A stretch of 44,494 nt of DNA. Origin: Deltaproteobacteria bacterium. GTDB lineage: Bacteria > Desulfobacterota > Binatia > UBA9968. How positions within the stretch are numbered: position 1 is the stretch's first letter; every line of letters begins with the position of its first letter. The notes beneath the pieces were generated by a model, which was given only the letters and a program-made list of their open reading frames with translations, was not told the DNA's origin and did not search any database. The stretch covers positions 1 to 44,494 of the forward strand of contig JAUYJC010000211.1 in the NCBI GenBank assembly GCA_030688735.1, written 5' to 3'. Of this stretch, positions 16,500 through 25,178 are shown piece by piece. A program made the translations under genes and the position numbers.

Positions 16500-17245
16500 C
16501 GAACCTCCCCGTCGAGATTCCCGTAATACACCTTGGGCTCGGTATTGAGGTGAGCCTTGAGCACGTGAATCCGCTTGGTCCGCTTAAAGCGCACCAGCCG
16601 GCTCGCCATGCTTCTTAAATCACCGAAAACCCGCGCTTGCGTCGGGCACACTTCGACGCAAGCGGGGAGCAGTCCCTTGACGATTCGGTGATAACAAAAT
16701 GTGCATTTGTCCGCCGTTCGAGTCTCGGGATGCAGATAGCGGGCCCCATAGGGACAGGCTTGAATGCAATAGCGGCAACCGATGCAACGCTTCGAATCCA
16801 CCAGGACGACGCCATCTTCAGTGGAAAAAGTCGCGCCCACGGGGCAAACCTGCACACAAGGGGGATGCTCGCACTGATTGCAAAGTTTCGGCACGAAGAA
16901 ACTTCTCAGGACATCCGCTTCCGTCGTTTTCTCCCCCACCCTGCCTTTCCGAGATTCAATGTTCTCGACTTCCACGCTGCCGTCTTTCTTAATCGTGTAC
17001 CGCTCCACCCAGGTTCGCGTGAAAAAAGGCTCCTTCGGAACGTTGTTCTCGGTCTTGCAGGCTTCGACACACCTGCCGCAGCCGATGCACTTGTCTATGT
17101 CGATGCCCATTCCGTAGAGGTGATTCGCCGGATCGTATCCTTCCGTGGCCGGCTTTGCGTGGCCCTCCTTGACGAAATGGCGGAACAATCCCGCGGCAGG
17201 GATGAACCAAACGGCCTTTTTAAGAAACTTTCTTCTATCGATCAT
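16496..17245 (-). CDS. Periplasmic 4x[4Fe-4S] ferredoxin subunit, Tat-exported
   Basis: A DsrO/HybA/PsrB-like protein of 249 residues. A twin-arginine leader MIDRRKFLKKAVWF starts at the chosen ATG 17245. Four cluster motifs follow: CIGCGRCVEAC, CNQCEHPPCVQVCP, CIGCRYCIQACP and CTFCYHR...CVEVCP, which is the full set for a four-cluster wire. It would pass electrons between the NrfD membrane subunit and the multiheme cytochromes. The start overlaps the stop of the 8-heme cytochrome by four bases, and its own stop overlaps the NrfD start by four bases. The 14 extra residues in the track ORF precede the Tat motif and are probably not used. Confidence 0.9.
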   Translation of the reverse strand: MIDRRKFLKKAVWFIPAAGLFRHFVKEGHAKPATEGYDPANHLYGMGIDIDKCIGCGRCVEACKTENNVPKEPFFTRTWVERYTIKKDGSVEVENIESRKGRVGEKTTEADVLRSFFVPKLCNQCEHPPCVQVCPVGATFSTEDGVVLVDSKRCIGCRYCIQACPYGARYLHPETRTADKCTFCYHRIVKGLLPACVEVCPTQARVFGDLRSMASRLVRFKRTKRIHVLKAHLNTEPKVYYGNLDGEVR

Positions 17246-17997
17246 CTCTTTATCGCGCTCCTTTCGGGGAGATGCGGATAGTGGCAATCCCAGCAGAGGA
17301 ACCTATCCCCATGTGAAGCGAAGTCTATCTTAGGCGCATCTTTTCGGTCCGCTTCTTTCGCATGGCACTTGGCGCAAAATTCCCGGGTCTCAGGTTTCGA
17401 CGGAACCACGCTTCGCGGGCTTATCTTATGTTGCGGCGGAGCGGTGTGACATGTGGAACAGCCAATCAGCGCATGGGGCGAAGCGCTCTTGATATTCGCG
17501 ATCTGGGCGTGACAGGCGGAACACTCGCGCGGAGCTTCGGACGGCACCGGATCATGGGGGCTGTGACAGGTCGTGCAAGGCTTGAGCGGATTGTGGACCA
17601 CCGGATTGATCTGCGGAAAACCGGTGGGCCTTGAGGGATCGTAGGCATGGCAAAAGGCGCAGAATTCCCGTCCCCTGGGAGCGGTGGGCTTGTTTACGGG
17701 GTTTTCTATATGTGTCCGCGCGGCCCCGTGGCATGTTTCACAAGAGACGTTCTTGTGATAGCCCTTGCTTTTCTTGGCCATTTGGTCGACGTGGCAAGTA
17801 GCGCAAACCGTCGCCCCCGCGAAGGCAATGTTTTTAGCGACTTCTCTTTCGACCGTGGAACGATGATGAAATTGCATGTCGAACATAGAGGACGGGAGGA
17901 TGACAAATCGGATCGCGATAACCGCCGCGACGATAGTCCCTATGACAACGGCGAGTCTTCTGATCTGCTCAGGGATTTTTTTCAACACAACCGCCAC
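17242..17997 (-). CDS. Octaheme membrane-anchored cytochrome c
   Basis: A protein of 251 residues with an N-terminal anchor (LAVVIGTIVAAVIAIRFVIL) and eight CXXCH sites: CATCH, CETCH, CAFCH, CTTCH, CSACH, CSTCH, CAKCH and CWDCH. Extra His residues between them (for example HHRST, GYHKN, SPHAL, SHGDRF) can serve as bis-His axial ligands. It faces the periplasm and is translationally coupled to the Fe-S subunit, so it is probably the entry or exit module of the NrfD complex. Spacing of hemes is typical of NapC/NrfH- and c3-like wires, but I do not recognise a named family. Confidence 0.85.
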   Translation of the reverse strand: MAVVLKKIPEQIRRLAVVIGTIVAAVIAIRFVILPSSMFDMQFHHRSTVEREVAKNIAFAGATVCATCHVDQMAKKSKGYHKNVSCETCHGAARTHIENPVNKPTAPRGREFCAFCHAYDPSRPTGFPQINPVVHNPLKPCTTCHSPHDPVPSEAPRECSACHAQIANIKSASPHALIGCSTCHTAPPQHKISPRSVVPSKPETREFCAKCHAKEADRKDAPKIDFASHGDRFLCWDCHYPHLPERSAIKR

Positions 17998-18479
17998 CTC
18001 CAGGCTTTCGCTTTAGACCAGCTCCCCTAATCATAAGGGATAAAACACTAGGCAAGCATACGTTGATATCGTACAGAACCACGCGGGCTGCCCGGGTGAA
18101 CCAGCTATAGAACTGTTTCGAGCGTATGGTGAGCAAGCGTGATGCCAGGCAATAGGGTGGTTGACCTGTCAAAAAAATGCCGCGGCAACCTACCGATTGA
18201 GGCGTCCTAAAAAGAAATTGCCAAGAAAATAAGGGCTTGCCAAGAAAAGCTCGGGGAATGTAGATGCCGAACGCGCCCTCGATCGAATCTCGATCATGCC
18301 TATGTAGAATTGGTTCCTAGATCTAAGAAAAATATATTTATTCGATTGTCACGAACGACAAACCCAGAGGGTCGGGGAAGGGTGATTTTCTCCCCGGCGC
18401 AAAAACATAGATCAACACCCTTTGCCAGGCATTCAAGAGTGGAGCGGAAGAGAGAATTCATGGTTGTTGCCTCGTGCTA
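17998..18479. other. Intergenic region upstream of the octaheme/Fe-S/NrfD genes
   Basis: About 480 bases between the 13-heme gene stop and the octaheme start, with no convincing ORF. It contains a 12-base direct repeat (18218-18248) and AT-rich tracts near 18330-18350. The octaheme operon therefore probably has its own promoter here, independent of the 13-heme gene upstream. Confidence 0.4.
18218..18248. promoter_or_regulatory. 12-base tandem direct repeat, candidate operator
   Basis: TTGCCAAGAAAA occurs twice, at 18218-18229 and 18237-18248, with 19 bases between repeat starts (close to two helical turns). It lies about 220 bases upstream of the octaheme gene start. Direct repeats at this spacing are typical binding sites for response regulators or other dimeric regulators. 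The NarL-type regulator at 20796-21446 is a candidate partner, which is inference. Confidence 0.35.
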
Positions 18480-20291
18480 TTATTTCTTGTTCGCCGGCCG
18501 GAACGGATGACAATCTCGGCAGGCTGTTTTTGGATTGTGGTTCGACTTATCGGCATGGCAGCCGGAACAAACCTCTCTTTTGGCCGCTTGCCACTCATGC
18601 GGAAGATGACAAGTCGTGCAGTCCGCGGCGGCGTGTGTCGCCTTAAGATGCAGCTCTGCGCGGTTGGGATGACATGAAGCGCAGGGTTTGACCGGCTTAA
18701 GGTGCTGTTCCTTAAGATGACAAGTTGAACAAGGAAGAGACGCCATGGGTGCGCCTTTGGGCTGCACGTGACAGGTAACGCACTCCCGCACCATGCCTCT
18801 TCCCCTCGTGTGACACTGATTGCAGCTCAGCACCGCATGCTTTCCCAACAGCGGCCACGGATGCTCGAATTTCTCAGCCGCCGCGACATCGGTGGGTTTT
18901 GGCACCGCGCTGTCCTGGTCGATGATCGTGTGGCAGAGCTGACAATCCCTGCCTAACACTTTGCCTTCCCCGCTCACATGGTTTCCTTCGTGGCAGCGAA
19001 AGCAACCCGGGTATAGTGTATGGCCGATGTTGTCAGGATGGGTGCGCCAGTCTACTTTCATCTCGGGAAAGATGTTGGTCTGATAGATTTTTTGCGTCTC
19101 CGCGATCGCCTTCTTGATCGCTTCGCGCCGGGTCTTGTGAATCTTCGGGTATTGCTTGACGTAGAAACTATCGATCGCGGTGGCGATTCCCTCCCTGGCT
19201 TTTTCCTTGTTCGGATATGTTTGGCTCAACGCGTGCACGGCCTCTCTCTTGATGTAGGGCAGGGTCGAATCGATGAGGCCGGTGAGAAGGGCCAAATCCA
19301 CCGCGCCATCCGGATCGCGGAAGATATGGCTCGGGCGGTTATGGCAGTCGATACAATCCATCCGATGCAACTTGATCTTTTTCAATTGCTCGGGGGTGAG
19401 GGAAACCGAACGATCGAAATACTCGGTGATCCTTCCTTGGTTGTCTTTGATCCTCACCCAGGGAATCTTTTGCCGCTGCGGATCCGTGGCGCCGTACCAC
19501 ACCTCGTTGGCAATATTCATGTGCCAGTGGATTCCTGCGGTGATCCCGGTGGTAGGGCTGCCCCCGCCGATGCGCAGCAGGCTTCTGATTTGCCGTACGC
19601 TGTTCTTCTCGTCGTGGCTAAATCGGGTGATGACTTTGAGTTGGGCGCCGAAGAATTTTTCCGGCCAGTGACACTGTTCGCAGGTTTCCTGGGCCGGTCT
19701 GAGGCTGTGAACCGGAGTCGGAATCGGGCGCGGATATTTATTAAGAAGAACCGAATAAATCTGGTAAGCCCCGGCCAACTTGGATCGAACATACCAGCCG
19801 GCTCCCGATCCCACATGACATTGGGCGCAGGTCACGCGCGCATGGGGAGATTCCTTGTAAGCGGTGTGCTCCGGCTCCATGGGCGTATGACAAAGCTCGC
19901 CGCAAAACGTCACCGACTCGGTAAAATGATAGGCCTGGTAGCTGAGCGTGGAAACGACACCAATCAGCAGAACGGATGACACCACGACAATGAAAAAAAG
20001 CCCGCGGGTTTTCGCTTCATTCAAATCGATCCGGGGATAAGGCGGCAAATCGCCGCCTTTGACCCGTCGCCATCGTTCCAACAAGGCGCCGATGGGAATG
20101 AGGAAAACGCCCAGCAGAAAAAGCACGGGATAGATTATATAAATGAAAATGCCGAGGTAGGGGTTGGCCCTTCCCATGATCGCTTCGATCGATAATAAGA
20201 AGATCACCGAGAAAAGGCTGAACAGAACCAGCCCCATGCCTACGAGACTCAAAGGGTGGCGCAGATAAGCGCGAATGTGACTGTCAACCAA
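18480..20291 (-). CDS. 13-heme membrane cytochrome c with NapC/NirT-like start
   Basis: A protein of 603 residues. Three hydrophobic segments near the N terminus (residues about 12-38, 45-68 and 95-115) anchor it. The first heme site is the unusual CX3CH (CGELCH), followed by MEPEHTAYKESPHARVTCAQCH as in NapC/NirT-type quinol dehydrogenases. Then come CEQCH, CIDCH, CFRCH, CQLCH, CNQCH, CVTCH, CSTCH, CASCH, CTTCH, CSGCH and CRDCH: 13 sites in all. The start is TTG at 20291, with AAAGGGG upstream. It likely draws electrons from quinol or wires the NrfD complex to periplasmic acceptors. It is divergent from a small membrane-protein gene. Confidence 0.85.
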   Translation of the reverse strand: MVDSHIRAYLRHPLSLVGMGLVLFSLFSVIFLLSIEAIMGRANPYLGIFIYIIYPVLFLLGVFLIPIGALLERWRRVKGGDLPPYPRIDLNEAKTRGLFFIVVVSSVLLIGVVSTLSYQAYHFTESVTFCGELCHTPMEPEHTAYKESPHARVTCAQCHVGSGAGWYVRSKLAGAYQIYSVLLNKYPRPIPTPVHSLRPAQETCEQCHWPEKFFGAQLKVITRFSHDEKNSVRQIRSLLRIGGGSPTTGITAGIHWHMNIANEVWYGATDPQRQKIPWVRIKDNQGRITEYFDRSVSLTPEQLKKIKLHRMDCIDCHNRPSHIFRDPDGAVDLALLTGLIDSTLPYIKREAVHALSQTYPNKEKAREGIATAIDSFYVKQYPKIHKTRREAIKKAIAETQKIYQTNIFPEMKVDWRTHPDNIGHTLYPGCFRCHEGNHVSGEGKVLGRDCQLCHTIIDQDSAVPKPTDVAAAEKFEHPWPLLGKHAVLSCNQCHTRGRGMVRECVTCHVQPKGAPMASLPCSTCHLKEQHLKPVKPCASCHPNRAELHLKATHAAADCTTCHLPHEWQAAKREVCSGCHADKSNHNPKTACRDCHPFRPANKK

Positions 20292-20445
20292 GGTGTTTGC
20301 CCCTTTCCATAGGTAGTTTTTCCCTAAACAATAGGCTCTTTATTTCCACTTTTTGGATCTTTTCCGAATCGATTTTTTCCGCGAGATTAGTTAAATTAGA
20401 AACGAAATCAAAAGGCCAGTCAGGTCTAGAAGGAGGAACCAAGCC

Positions 20446-20757
20446 ATGAAACGTTACAATGGCCATCATCGAGTCGAGGCGGGTTTCTATTGGACTCCCG
20501 CGCGATGGGAGATCATCACCGTTCCGAGGGAGGGCGGCATGCTTCCCGGTGGCGAGGAGATCACTTACGTCAGGCTCCCCGTAACGCTGGTGATGCTTGT
20601 CGGCGCCATGCTCGGCGCCGCTTATGTGATCTTTCTCCCCCTGATTGGATTTGTCATCTTCTTTGGCTTTGCCGGCAAGAAACTCTGGCATCTGTTGGCC
20701 AGAGCGCTGAGGCCGATGCTGCCGAATCCGGCACGGGCCCCTGAAGAAGGAGACTAG
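20446..20757 (+). CDS. Small hypothetical membrane protein
   Basis: A protein of 103 residues, the only plus-strand gene I accept within the cytochrome island. It has a soluble aromatic N terminus (HHRVEAGFYWTPARWEI), one long or two short hydrophobic segments (residues about 45-78, VTLVMLVGAMLGAAYVIF and following), and a Pro-rich tail. AGAAGGAGGA directly upstream is an excellent ribosome site. It is divergent from the 13-heme gene and convergent with the response regulator. I do not recognise a family; assembly factor or accessory subunit roles are guesses from position. Confidence 0.7.
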   Translation: MKRYNGHHRVEAGFYWTPARWEIITVPREGGMLPGGEEITYVRLPVTLVMLVGAMLGAAYVIFLPLIGFVIFFGFAGKKLWHLLARALRPMLPNPARAPEEGD

Positions 20758-20795
20758 GGAGTCGTGCGAGCGCGTTGGATCGGGACAGAGACGGG

Positions 20796-21446
20796 TCACT
20801 CGACGATTCCTCGCTGGAGGGCGAACTTAATCAGTTCGGCCCTGTTGTGGATACCGAGTTTGTCGGCGATGTTTGCTCGGTGTGCCATGGCGGTCTTGAC
20901 GCTAATCGTGAGGATCTCGGCGATCTCTTTGTTGGTCTTCCCTTCGGCGACGAGCTTCAAGACCTGTTTCTCCCGGTCCGTCAAGGTCTCGTAAGCATCT
21001 TCTTGCTGCGGCGGCTGACGACCGCCCAGATATCCCTCGATCACGGCAGGGGCGACGTCGGGGTGCAGGAAGGTTCCTCCCCGGTGTACGGATCGAATTG
21101 CGGATACCAGTTCGGCCCCGGCAACGCGTTTTAGAACGTAGCCGGAAACCCCGGCCTTGAGAAAACGATAAAGGTATTCCTGGTTCGCGTACTGTGTGAG
21201 AACGATGATCTTTACCTCCGGACAAATTTTCTTGAGTTCTAAGGTCGCTTCTAATCCACCTAAACCGGGCATCGCTATATCCATCAGTACAATATCAGGA
21301 CGCAGCTTTTTAACCTGGTCAATGGCCTCTTTCCCGTCGGCCGCTTCGCCCGTCACCTCTAAATCTTCGTACTTAGACAGTAGGGCTCTAATCCCCTCGC
21401 GGAACAGAGCATGGTCGTCAGCAATGAAGACTCTGATCTTTTTCAT
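20796..21446 (-). CDS. NarL/FixJ-family response regulator
   Basis: A protein of 216 residues. Receiver domain: acidic pocket ADDHALFREG near the start, phosphoacceptor Asp in PDIVLMDIAMPG, and the conserved Lys in YVLKRV. The C-terminal LuxR-type HTH reads LTDREKQVLKLVAEGKTNKEIAEIL. ATG 21446 is chosen because the receiver starts directly (MKKIRVFIADDH). The start overlaps the end of the histidine kinase gene by 29 bases, so the pair is translationally coupled. It most likely controls cytochrome genes around it; the direct repeat at 18218-18248 is one candidate site. Confidence 0.92.
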   Translation of the reverse strand: MKKIRVFIADDHALFREGIRALLSKYEDLEVTGEAADGKEAIDQVKKLRPDIVLMDIAMPGLGGLEATLELKKICPEVKIIVLTQYANQEYLYRFLKAGVSGYVLKRVAGAELVSAIRSVHRGGTFLHPDVAPAVIEGYLGGRQPPQQEDAYETLTDREKQVLKLVAEGKTNKEIAEILTISVKTAMAHRANIADKLGIHNRAELIKFALQRGIVE

Positions 21447-23304
21447 GTTTCCCGACGTTTGGCTCCAACCAGTCGGCAACCGGGATTTCGACCCTTAGCC
21501 GAGTTCCTGTCTGAGGTGTCGAAGTGACACTGAGATTGCCGTTAAGAAGACTGGCTCGCTCTTTCATTCCGAGGAGACCGAGTGATTTTTCCGCCGACGT
21601 CAACACACTCTTGAGTTCAAAGCCCTTGCCGTTGTCCTCTACTTCAAGACGTATCGAACCGCAACCGTATTGCAGCGTAATCTTGACCGCGTTGGCCTCC
21701 GCGTGTTTGGCAATGTTGGAGATCGCTTCCTGACCAATCCTGAACAGACAGGTCTCGACCTCGGGATTGACTCTTCGCTCGGCTCCGACAATATCGATCG
21801 ACACGTCGATGCCCATCGCTTCTAGCCGATTCTCCGCAATCCACCGTAAAGCGGAAGAGAGGCCAAGATCATCCAGAACGGAGGGTCGCAGGTCATAGAT
21901 CAATTGGTGAATGCTGTCCAGGGCTCTGTTAGCCATGGTCTTCATCCGTAAAAAACCCTCTTTGAGTTCACCGCTAGCGCCGCTGGCGCTGGTTTCGATC
22001 GACAGCAGAAAAGTCGCCAAATCCTGACTGGTCTCATCGTGAAGCTCTCGAGCGATCCTCTTTCGCTCCTCCTCCTGTGCAAGGATCAGTTTCTTCAAGA
22101 GCTCACCCCGGGCTTCCTCTTGCTTTTGCAGTTCTTGGTAGAGAGACTGGATCTCCTGCGTTCTCTCTTGAACTTTTCTTTCCAATTCTCGCTTCCCTTC
22201 GGCGATAGCCTCCATGGAAGTGTTGAGCGTCATGCGCATGTTGTCTAGCGATCGCCCGAGTGAACCTATTTCGTCATCACCTAAAGGCCGGATAGGCTCA
22301 TCGAGATTTCCCTCGCTGATCCGTCTCGCCGCCTGCGTGAGTATCCTCAGGGGTCTCGTCAGGCTTCGGGCCATTCCCCAGGCAAACAAGAGGGCGACCA
22401 GGATCGTCAAAAAGCCCGCCATTAAAAGCGTTCGCCTGACTCCGGAAACAAGAGCCAATGCCTCGTTTTCCGGCTGTCGGATGGTTAGCCCCCAGGGCGC
22501 ATTCGTCAAAGGCGCGAAAGCGATGACCTCTCGCTCCCGATCAGAAGACCCCACCGTCTCATGACAGCTATGGCAAGATCCCACCACCGATTTTTTTTGC
22601 TTGATCAATCCCGCCAAGAAGCGGCCGTGATCGCTATCGATGAACATCCGTTCCGCCTTGGTGGACGCCAATACTCTTCCGCGTCCGTCAATGACGTCCA
22701 TGTAAATGCCTTTACCCAGACGGTTTGAATGGACCAGAGAACTGAAACGGGGGTTTTGTGGATTTAGTTCGCCGCCGACCACCCCAACCAGCTTTCCATG
22801 CCAGTCACGGACCGGAACCGTAGCATAAACTCTCTTAGCCGGTTCGGAAATAAGATTCGAAACCTCCGGCCGACCATCCCGGAGAGCGGCCTGAACCGGC
22901 TGAAGCAAGAATAGGCTCTCGCGAATCCTCTCGATGTGATAAGGCTCCACCCAAACCGTTTTCCCTTGGACGTCAACTAGAAATACACTCTCGGTAAAAA
23001 GGGAACGAAGATAGGTTTCTTGAAGCGCCTTTTTGACGCCTTGAAGATCATTATTCTCCAGGCGGCCTCGAATCGTCAGCGACGCCTCCTGCAACAAGAC
23101 CAGATTCGATTTCAGGACGTAGTCGATATTATCGGCGAGCGCCTGAGCGAGGTGTTGGCGCTCGTTCAATGCCCGCTCGGAAACCTCTTGCGTCCCCCAC
23201 ATGCTGGCAGCAAGCAGTATCGCCGCCAGGGCCACCATCCAAAGGCCGACCAGCAGAATCAACCGCCGCCGCAGGCTCCTGCGCAGAAAAACGAGTTCCT
23301 TCAT
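21418..23304 (-). CDS. Sensor histidine kinase with c-type heme motif in periplasmic domain
   Basis: A NarX/DegS-type kinase of 628 residues. TM1 at about residues 14-33, a periplasmic Cache-like region (about 34-290), TM2 (about 290-312), HAMP (TRPLRILTQAARRI), a coiled coil (ERKVQERTQEIQSLYQELQK), the HisKA_3 box with phospho-His in RELHDETSQDL (about residue 422), and a HATPase domain (EVEDNGKGFE). At about residues 244-248 the sensor domain contains CHSCH, a complete heme c attachment motif, just before the second Cache-like segment. The kinase may therefore sense redox state or a gas through covalent heme. It is coupled to the response regulator and sits between two cytochrome operons. 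Confidence 0.88.
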   Translation of the reverse strand: MKELVFLRRSLRRRLILLVGLWMVALAAILLAASMWGTQEVSERALNERQHLAQALADNIDYVLKSNLVLLQEASLTIRGRLENNDLQGVKKALQETYLRSLFTESVFLVDVQGKTVWVEPYHIERIRESLFLLQPVQAALRDGRPEVSNLISEPAKRVYATVPVRDWHGKLVGVVGGELNPQNPRFSSLVHSNRLGKGIYMDVIDGRGRVLASTKAERMFIDSDHGRFLAGLIKQKKSVVGSCHSCHETVGSSDREREVIAFAPLTNAPWGLTIRQPENEALALVSGVRRTLLMAGFLTILVALLFAWGMARSLTRPLRILTQAARRISEGNLDEPIRPLGDDEIGSLGRSLDNMRMTLNTSMEAIAEGKRELERKVQERTQEIQSLYQELQKQEEARGELLKKLILAQEEERKRIARELHDETSQDLATFLLSIETSASGASGELKEGFLRMKTMANRALDSIHQLIYDLRPSVLDDLGLSSALRWIAENRLEAMGIDVSIDIVGAERRVNPEVETCLFRIGQEAISNIAKHAEANAVKITLQYGCGSIRLEVEDNGKGFELKSVLTSAEKSLGLLGMKERASLLNGNLSVTSTPQTGTRLRVEIPVADWLEPNVGKHEKDQSLHC

Positions 23305-23329
23305 TACCTACCGACCCATGGTTGCCACT

Positions 23330-24082
23330 CTACGGTGAGTCCTCGCCTCGCTCCTTTGAGGTTGCTTCCGGAGCCGTCTCCTGTGGTTTAGCTGCCGTCG
23401 TTTTCATGGTCTCGAGCTGGGCATATTCTATAGGATGTTCCTTTTCTATCCGCTCTTCGCTGATCCTTCCGGTAAAGATGCTCGTATCGATGGGGAAGAC
23501 GTCGGGATTCAAGTGGGCATTGTAAATATGCCAGATCAACACGACCAAGAAAGCCAAAAGCCCCTCGTTTGAATGGGCAACCTGCGCCGCCGGGATAACC
23601 TGGCCGGGTAAAAAGTTCGTAAAGAAAATAGGGAAGTAAAGTATAAAGCCGGTCACGATCATAACGACCCCTCCGAGTACTAGCCCCCAGTATTCGAACT
23701 TCTGTCGGTAATCAAAGCGACCGAACCTGGCCTGTTCCTCGGAAATTCCCAGGTAGTATCGAAGTGTCACGATGGCATCGCGAAAATCTTGCTTGGTTGG
23801 AACCATACTGAGATCGAGCCGCTTTTGGACAGTCAGCCAAAGCCCCACGAGCATGTGTTCCAACGCAGCCAAGCTAAAAAGGATACCTGAAATCCTGTGG
23901 AGCCATCGAACTCGATCGATCCCCCCCAGTTGAACCGTAAGCCATTGAGCCCAACCGGACGCGAAAAACTTTTGCGGAAACCCAGTGAGAGCGAGCACGA
24001 TGAAAAGCACCATGATCAAGAGATGTTCTGTGCGTTGCCGGACGCTGAACCTAATCAAGTATCGCTGGCGAATCTGTTCCAT
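23330..24082 (-). CDS. Cytochrome b subunit (formate-dehydrogenase-gamma/b561-like), module 2
   Basis: An integral membrane protein of 250 residues with four to five helices. His residues suited to b-heme ligation lie in RQRTEHLLIMV, WLHRISGILF, LAALEHML, VAHSNEGLLA and LIWHIYNAHL. The end of the core reads NPDVFPIDTSIFTGRISEER, a motif shared with its paralogue at 25175-26014. The soluble tail is Glu/Lys-rich. The gene starts four bases after the nonaheme cytochrome stop, so the two form one quinone-linked membrane module. It would move electrons between quinone and the nonaheme protein. Confidence 0.85.
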   Translation of the reverse strand: MEQIRQRYLIRFSVRQRTEHLLIMVLFIVLALTGFPQKFFASGWAQWLTVQLGGIDRVRWLHRISGILFSLAALEHMLVGLWLTVQKRLDLSMVPTKQDFRDAIVTLRYYLGISEEQARFGRFDYRQKFEYWGLVLGGVVMIVTGFILYFPIFFTNFLPGQVIPAAQVAHSNEGLLAFLVVLIWHIYNAHLNPDVFPIDTSIFTGRISEERIEKEHPIEYAQLETMKTTAAKPQETAPEATSKERGEDSP

Positions 24083-24086
24083 GCTT

Positions 24087-25178
24087 TTACCTGTTGACCA
24101 CCAGTCTCCAAATGTGGAGCAGGATCTGCAGGACTAGCCCGACGATGACGAACGGGATAAAGATCTTATAGAACAGCTTAACGTAGTACACCAAAGGCGC
24201 CTTCTCGGGACTCGGCTCGTAGTGAGATAGCCAGGCCGACGGAAAATTTTCCGTCGCCGTCGGATGGCATTTTCGGCAAACTCTCAGAAGATTCGCCTTC
24301 ATGACAGAAGATCGAGGATCCTTGACGGCCATAATGTCATGGACGCCATGACAATCGGTGCAAACGGCCGTCAATGCAGCCGGAGCCGCTTGCTCTTTGC
24401 GATAAAAAGAGGCGGTCATGCCGTGGAAGTCGGTCAGGTACGTTCCCAGGACATTCGTTGAGAGCCGGTATTTTTTCATCAGCTTTTCGTCGCTATGGCA
24501 GCGGGCGCAGAGCTCCGGGGACTTGAGATGGAAAGAAGCCGTTCGGGGATCCTCGATATTGTGCGATCGATGGCAATCCGTACAGGCCGGAACATCGTTG
24601 TTGCCATCCTTTGAGAGCGCCTTGCCATGAACGCTCTGACCGTATTGTTCGTAGATCGCCTTATGACAGCGCGCGCAGGTTTCGGAAATACTAGACTTAG
24701 GAACACGGGGGCGAGCCACATAGTGAGCCCCGTGGCAATCTACGCAAAGAGGCGCTTTCAAGTCTCCTCGGGACAATACCGTATAGTGAACGCTGTCGAG
24801 TGTTTTCGTATAGTTATCGAAATGACAGCCCTTGCAGCTCTCGTAATAAGCGACGGTGAATTCTCGGAGATTCTTGAATGTCCTTGGCGGATGGGGATAG
24901 GTGCTGATGTCACTGTGGCAATTCGTGCATCTCACCTTCTCGCCGTGAACGGAACGCCCAAACCGACCCGCGTCCACGTAGAGCGAGCGCTTCTCTCCGC
25001 TCGGCAACACGATCTCCAACGCCTCCTGACCATGGCAAGTCAGGCAAAACTCGACCTCCGGCGCAAGTTTTTCTCCCCACGAACTCGGCGCAAACAGCAA
25101 TGTGATGAAAACAAAGAGGGCAATGCCACCGCAAGCCGCCCCCCTCGTCGACTGCGCATTATGTAATGCCATTCTCAT
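24087..25178 (-). CDS. Nonaheme cytochrome c with C-terminal membrane anchor, module 2
   Basis: A protein of 363 residues with an N-terminal signal peptide (GGIALFVFITLLFAPSSWG), nine CXXCH sites (CLTCH, CTNCH, CKGCH, CVDCH, CARCH, CTDCH, CARCH, CTDCH, CRKCH) and a C-terminal TM helix (IFIPFVIVGLVLQILLHIW). Repeated S-V-H-G-K motifs (for example QSVHGKALSK) between sites supply distal His ligands, as in NrfB/c554-like wires. The start overlaps the stop of the upstream cytochrome b by four bases. It is the paralogue of the 11-heme protein at 26025-27332, with the same order of elements. Confidence 0.88.
   Translation of the reverse strand: MRMALHNAQSTRGAACGGIALFVFITLLFAPSSWGEKLAPEVEFCLTCHGQEALEIVLPSGEKRSLYVDAGRFGRSVHGEKVRCTNCHSDISTYPHPPRTFKNLREFTVAYYESCKGCHFDNYTKTLDSVHYTVLSRGDLKAPLCVDCHGAHYVARPRVPKSSISETCARCHKAIYEQYGQSVHGKALSKDGNNDVPACTDCHRSHNIEDPRTASFHLKSPELCARCHSDEKLMKKYRLSTNVLGTYLTDFHGMTASFYRKEQAAPAALTAVCTDCHGVHDIMAVKDPRSSVMKANLLRVCRKCHPTATENFPSAWLSHYEPSPEKAPLVYYVKLFYKIFIPFVIVGLVLQILLHIWRLVVNR

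Noticed and set aside
19020-19979. 319-codon plus-strand ORF inside the 13-heme gene
   Set aside because: Opposite strand to a protein with 13 heme sites and membrane segments; no signal or family text in the antisense product.
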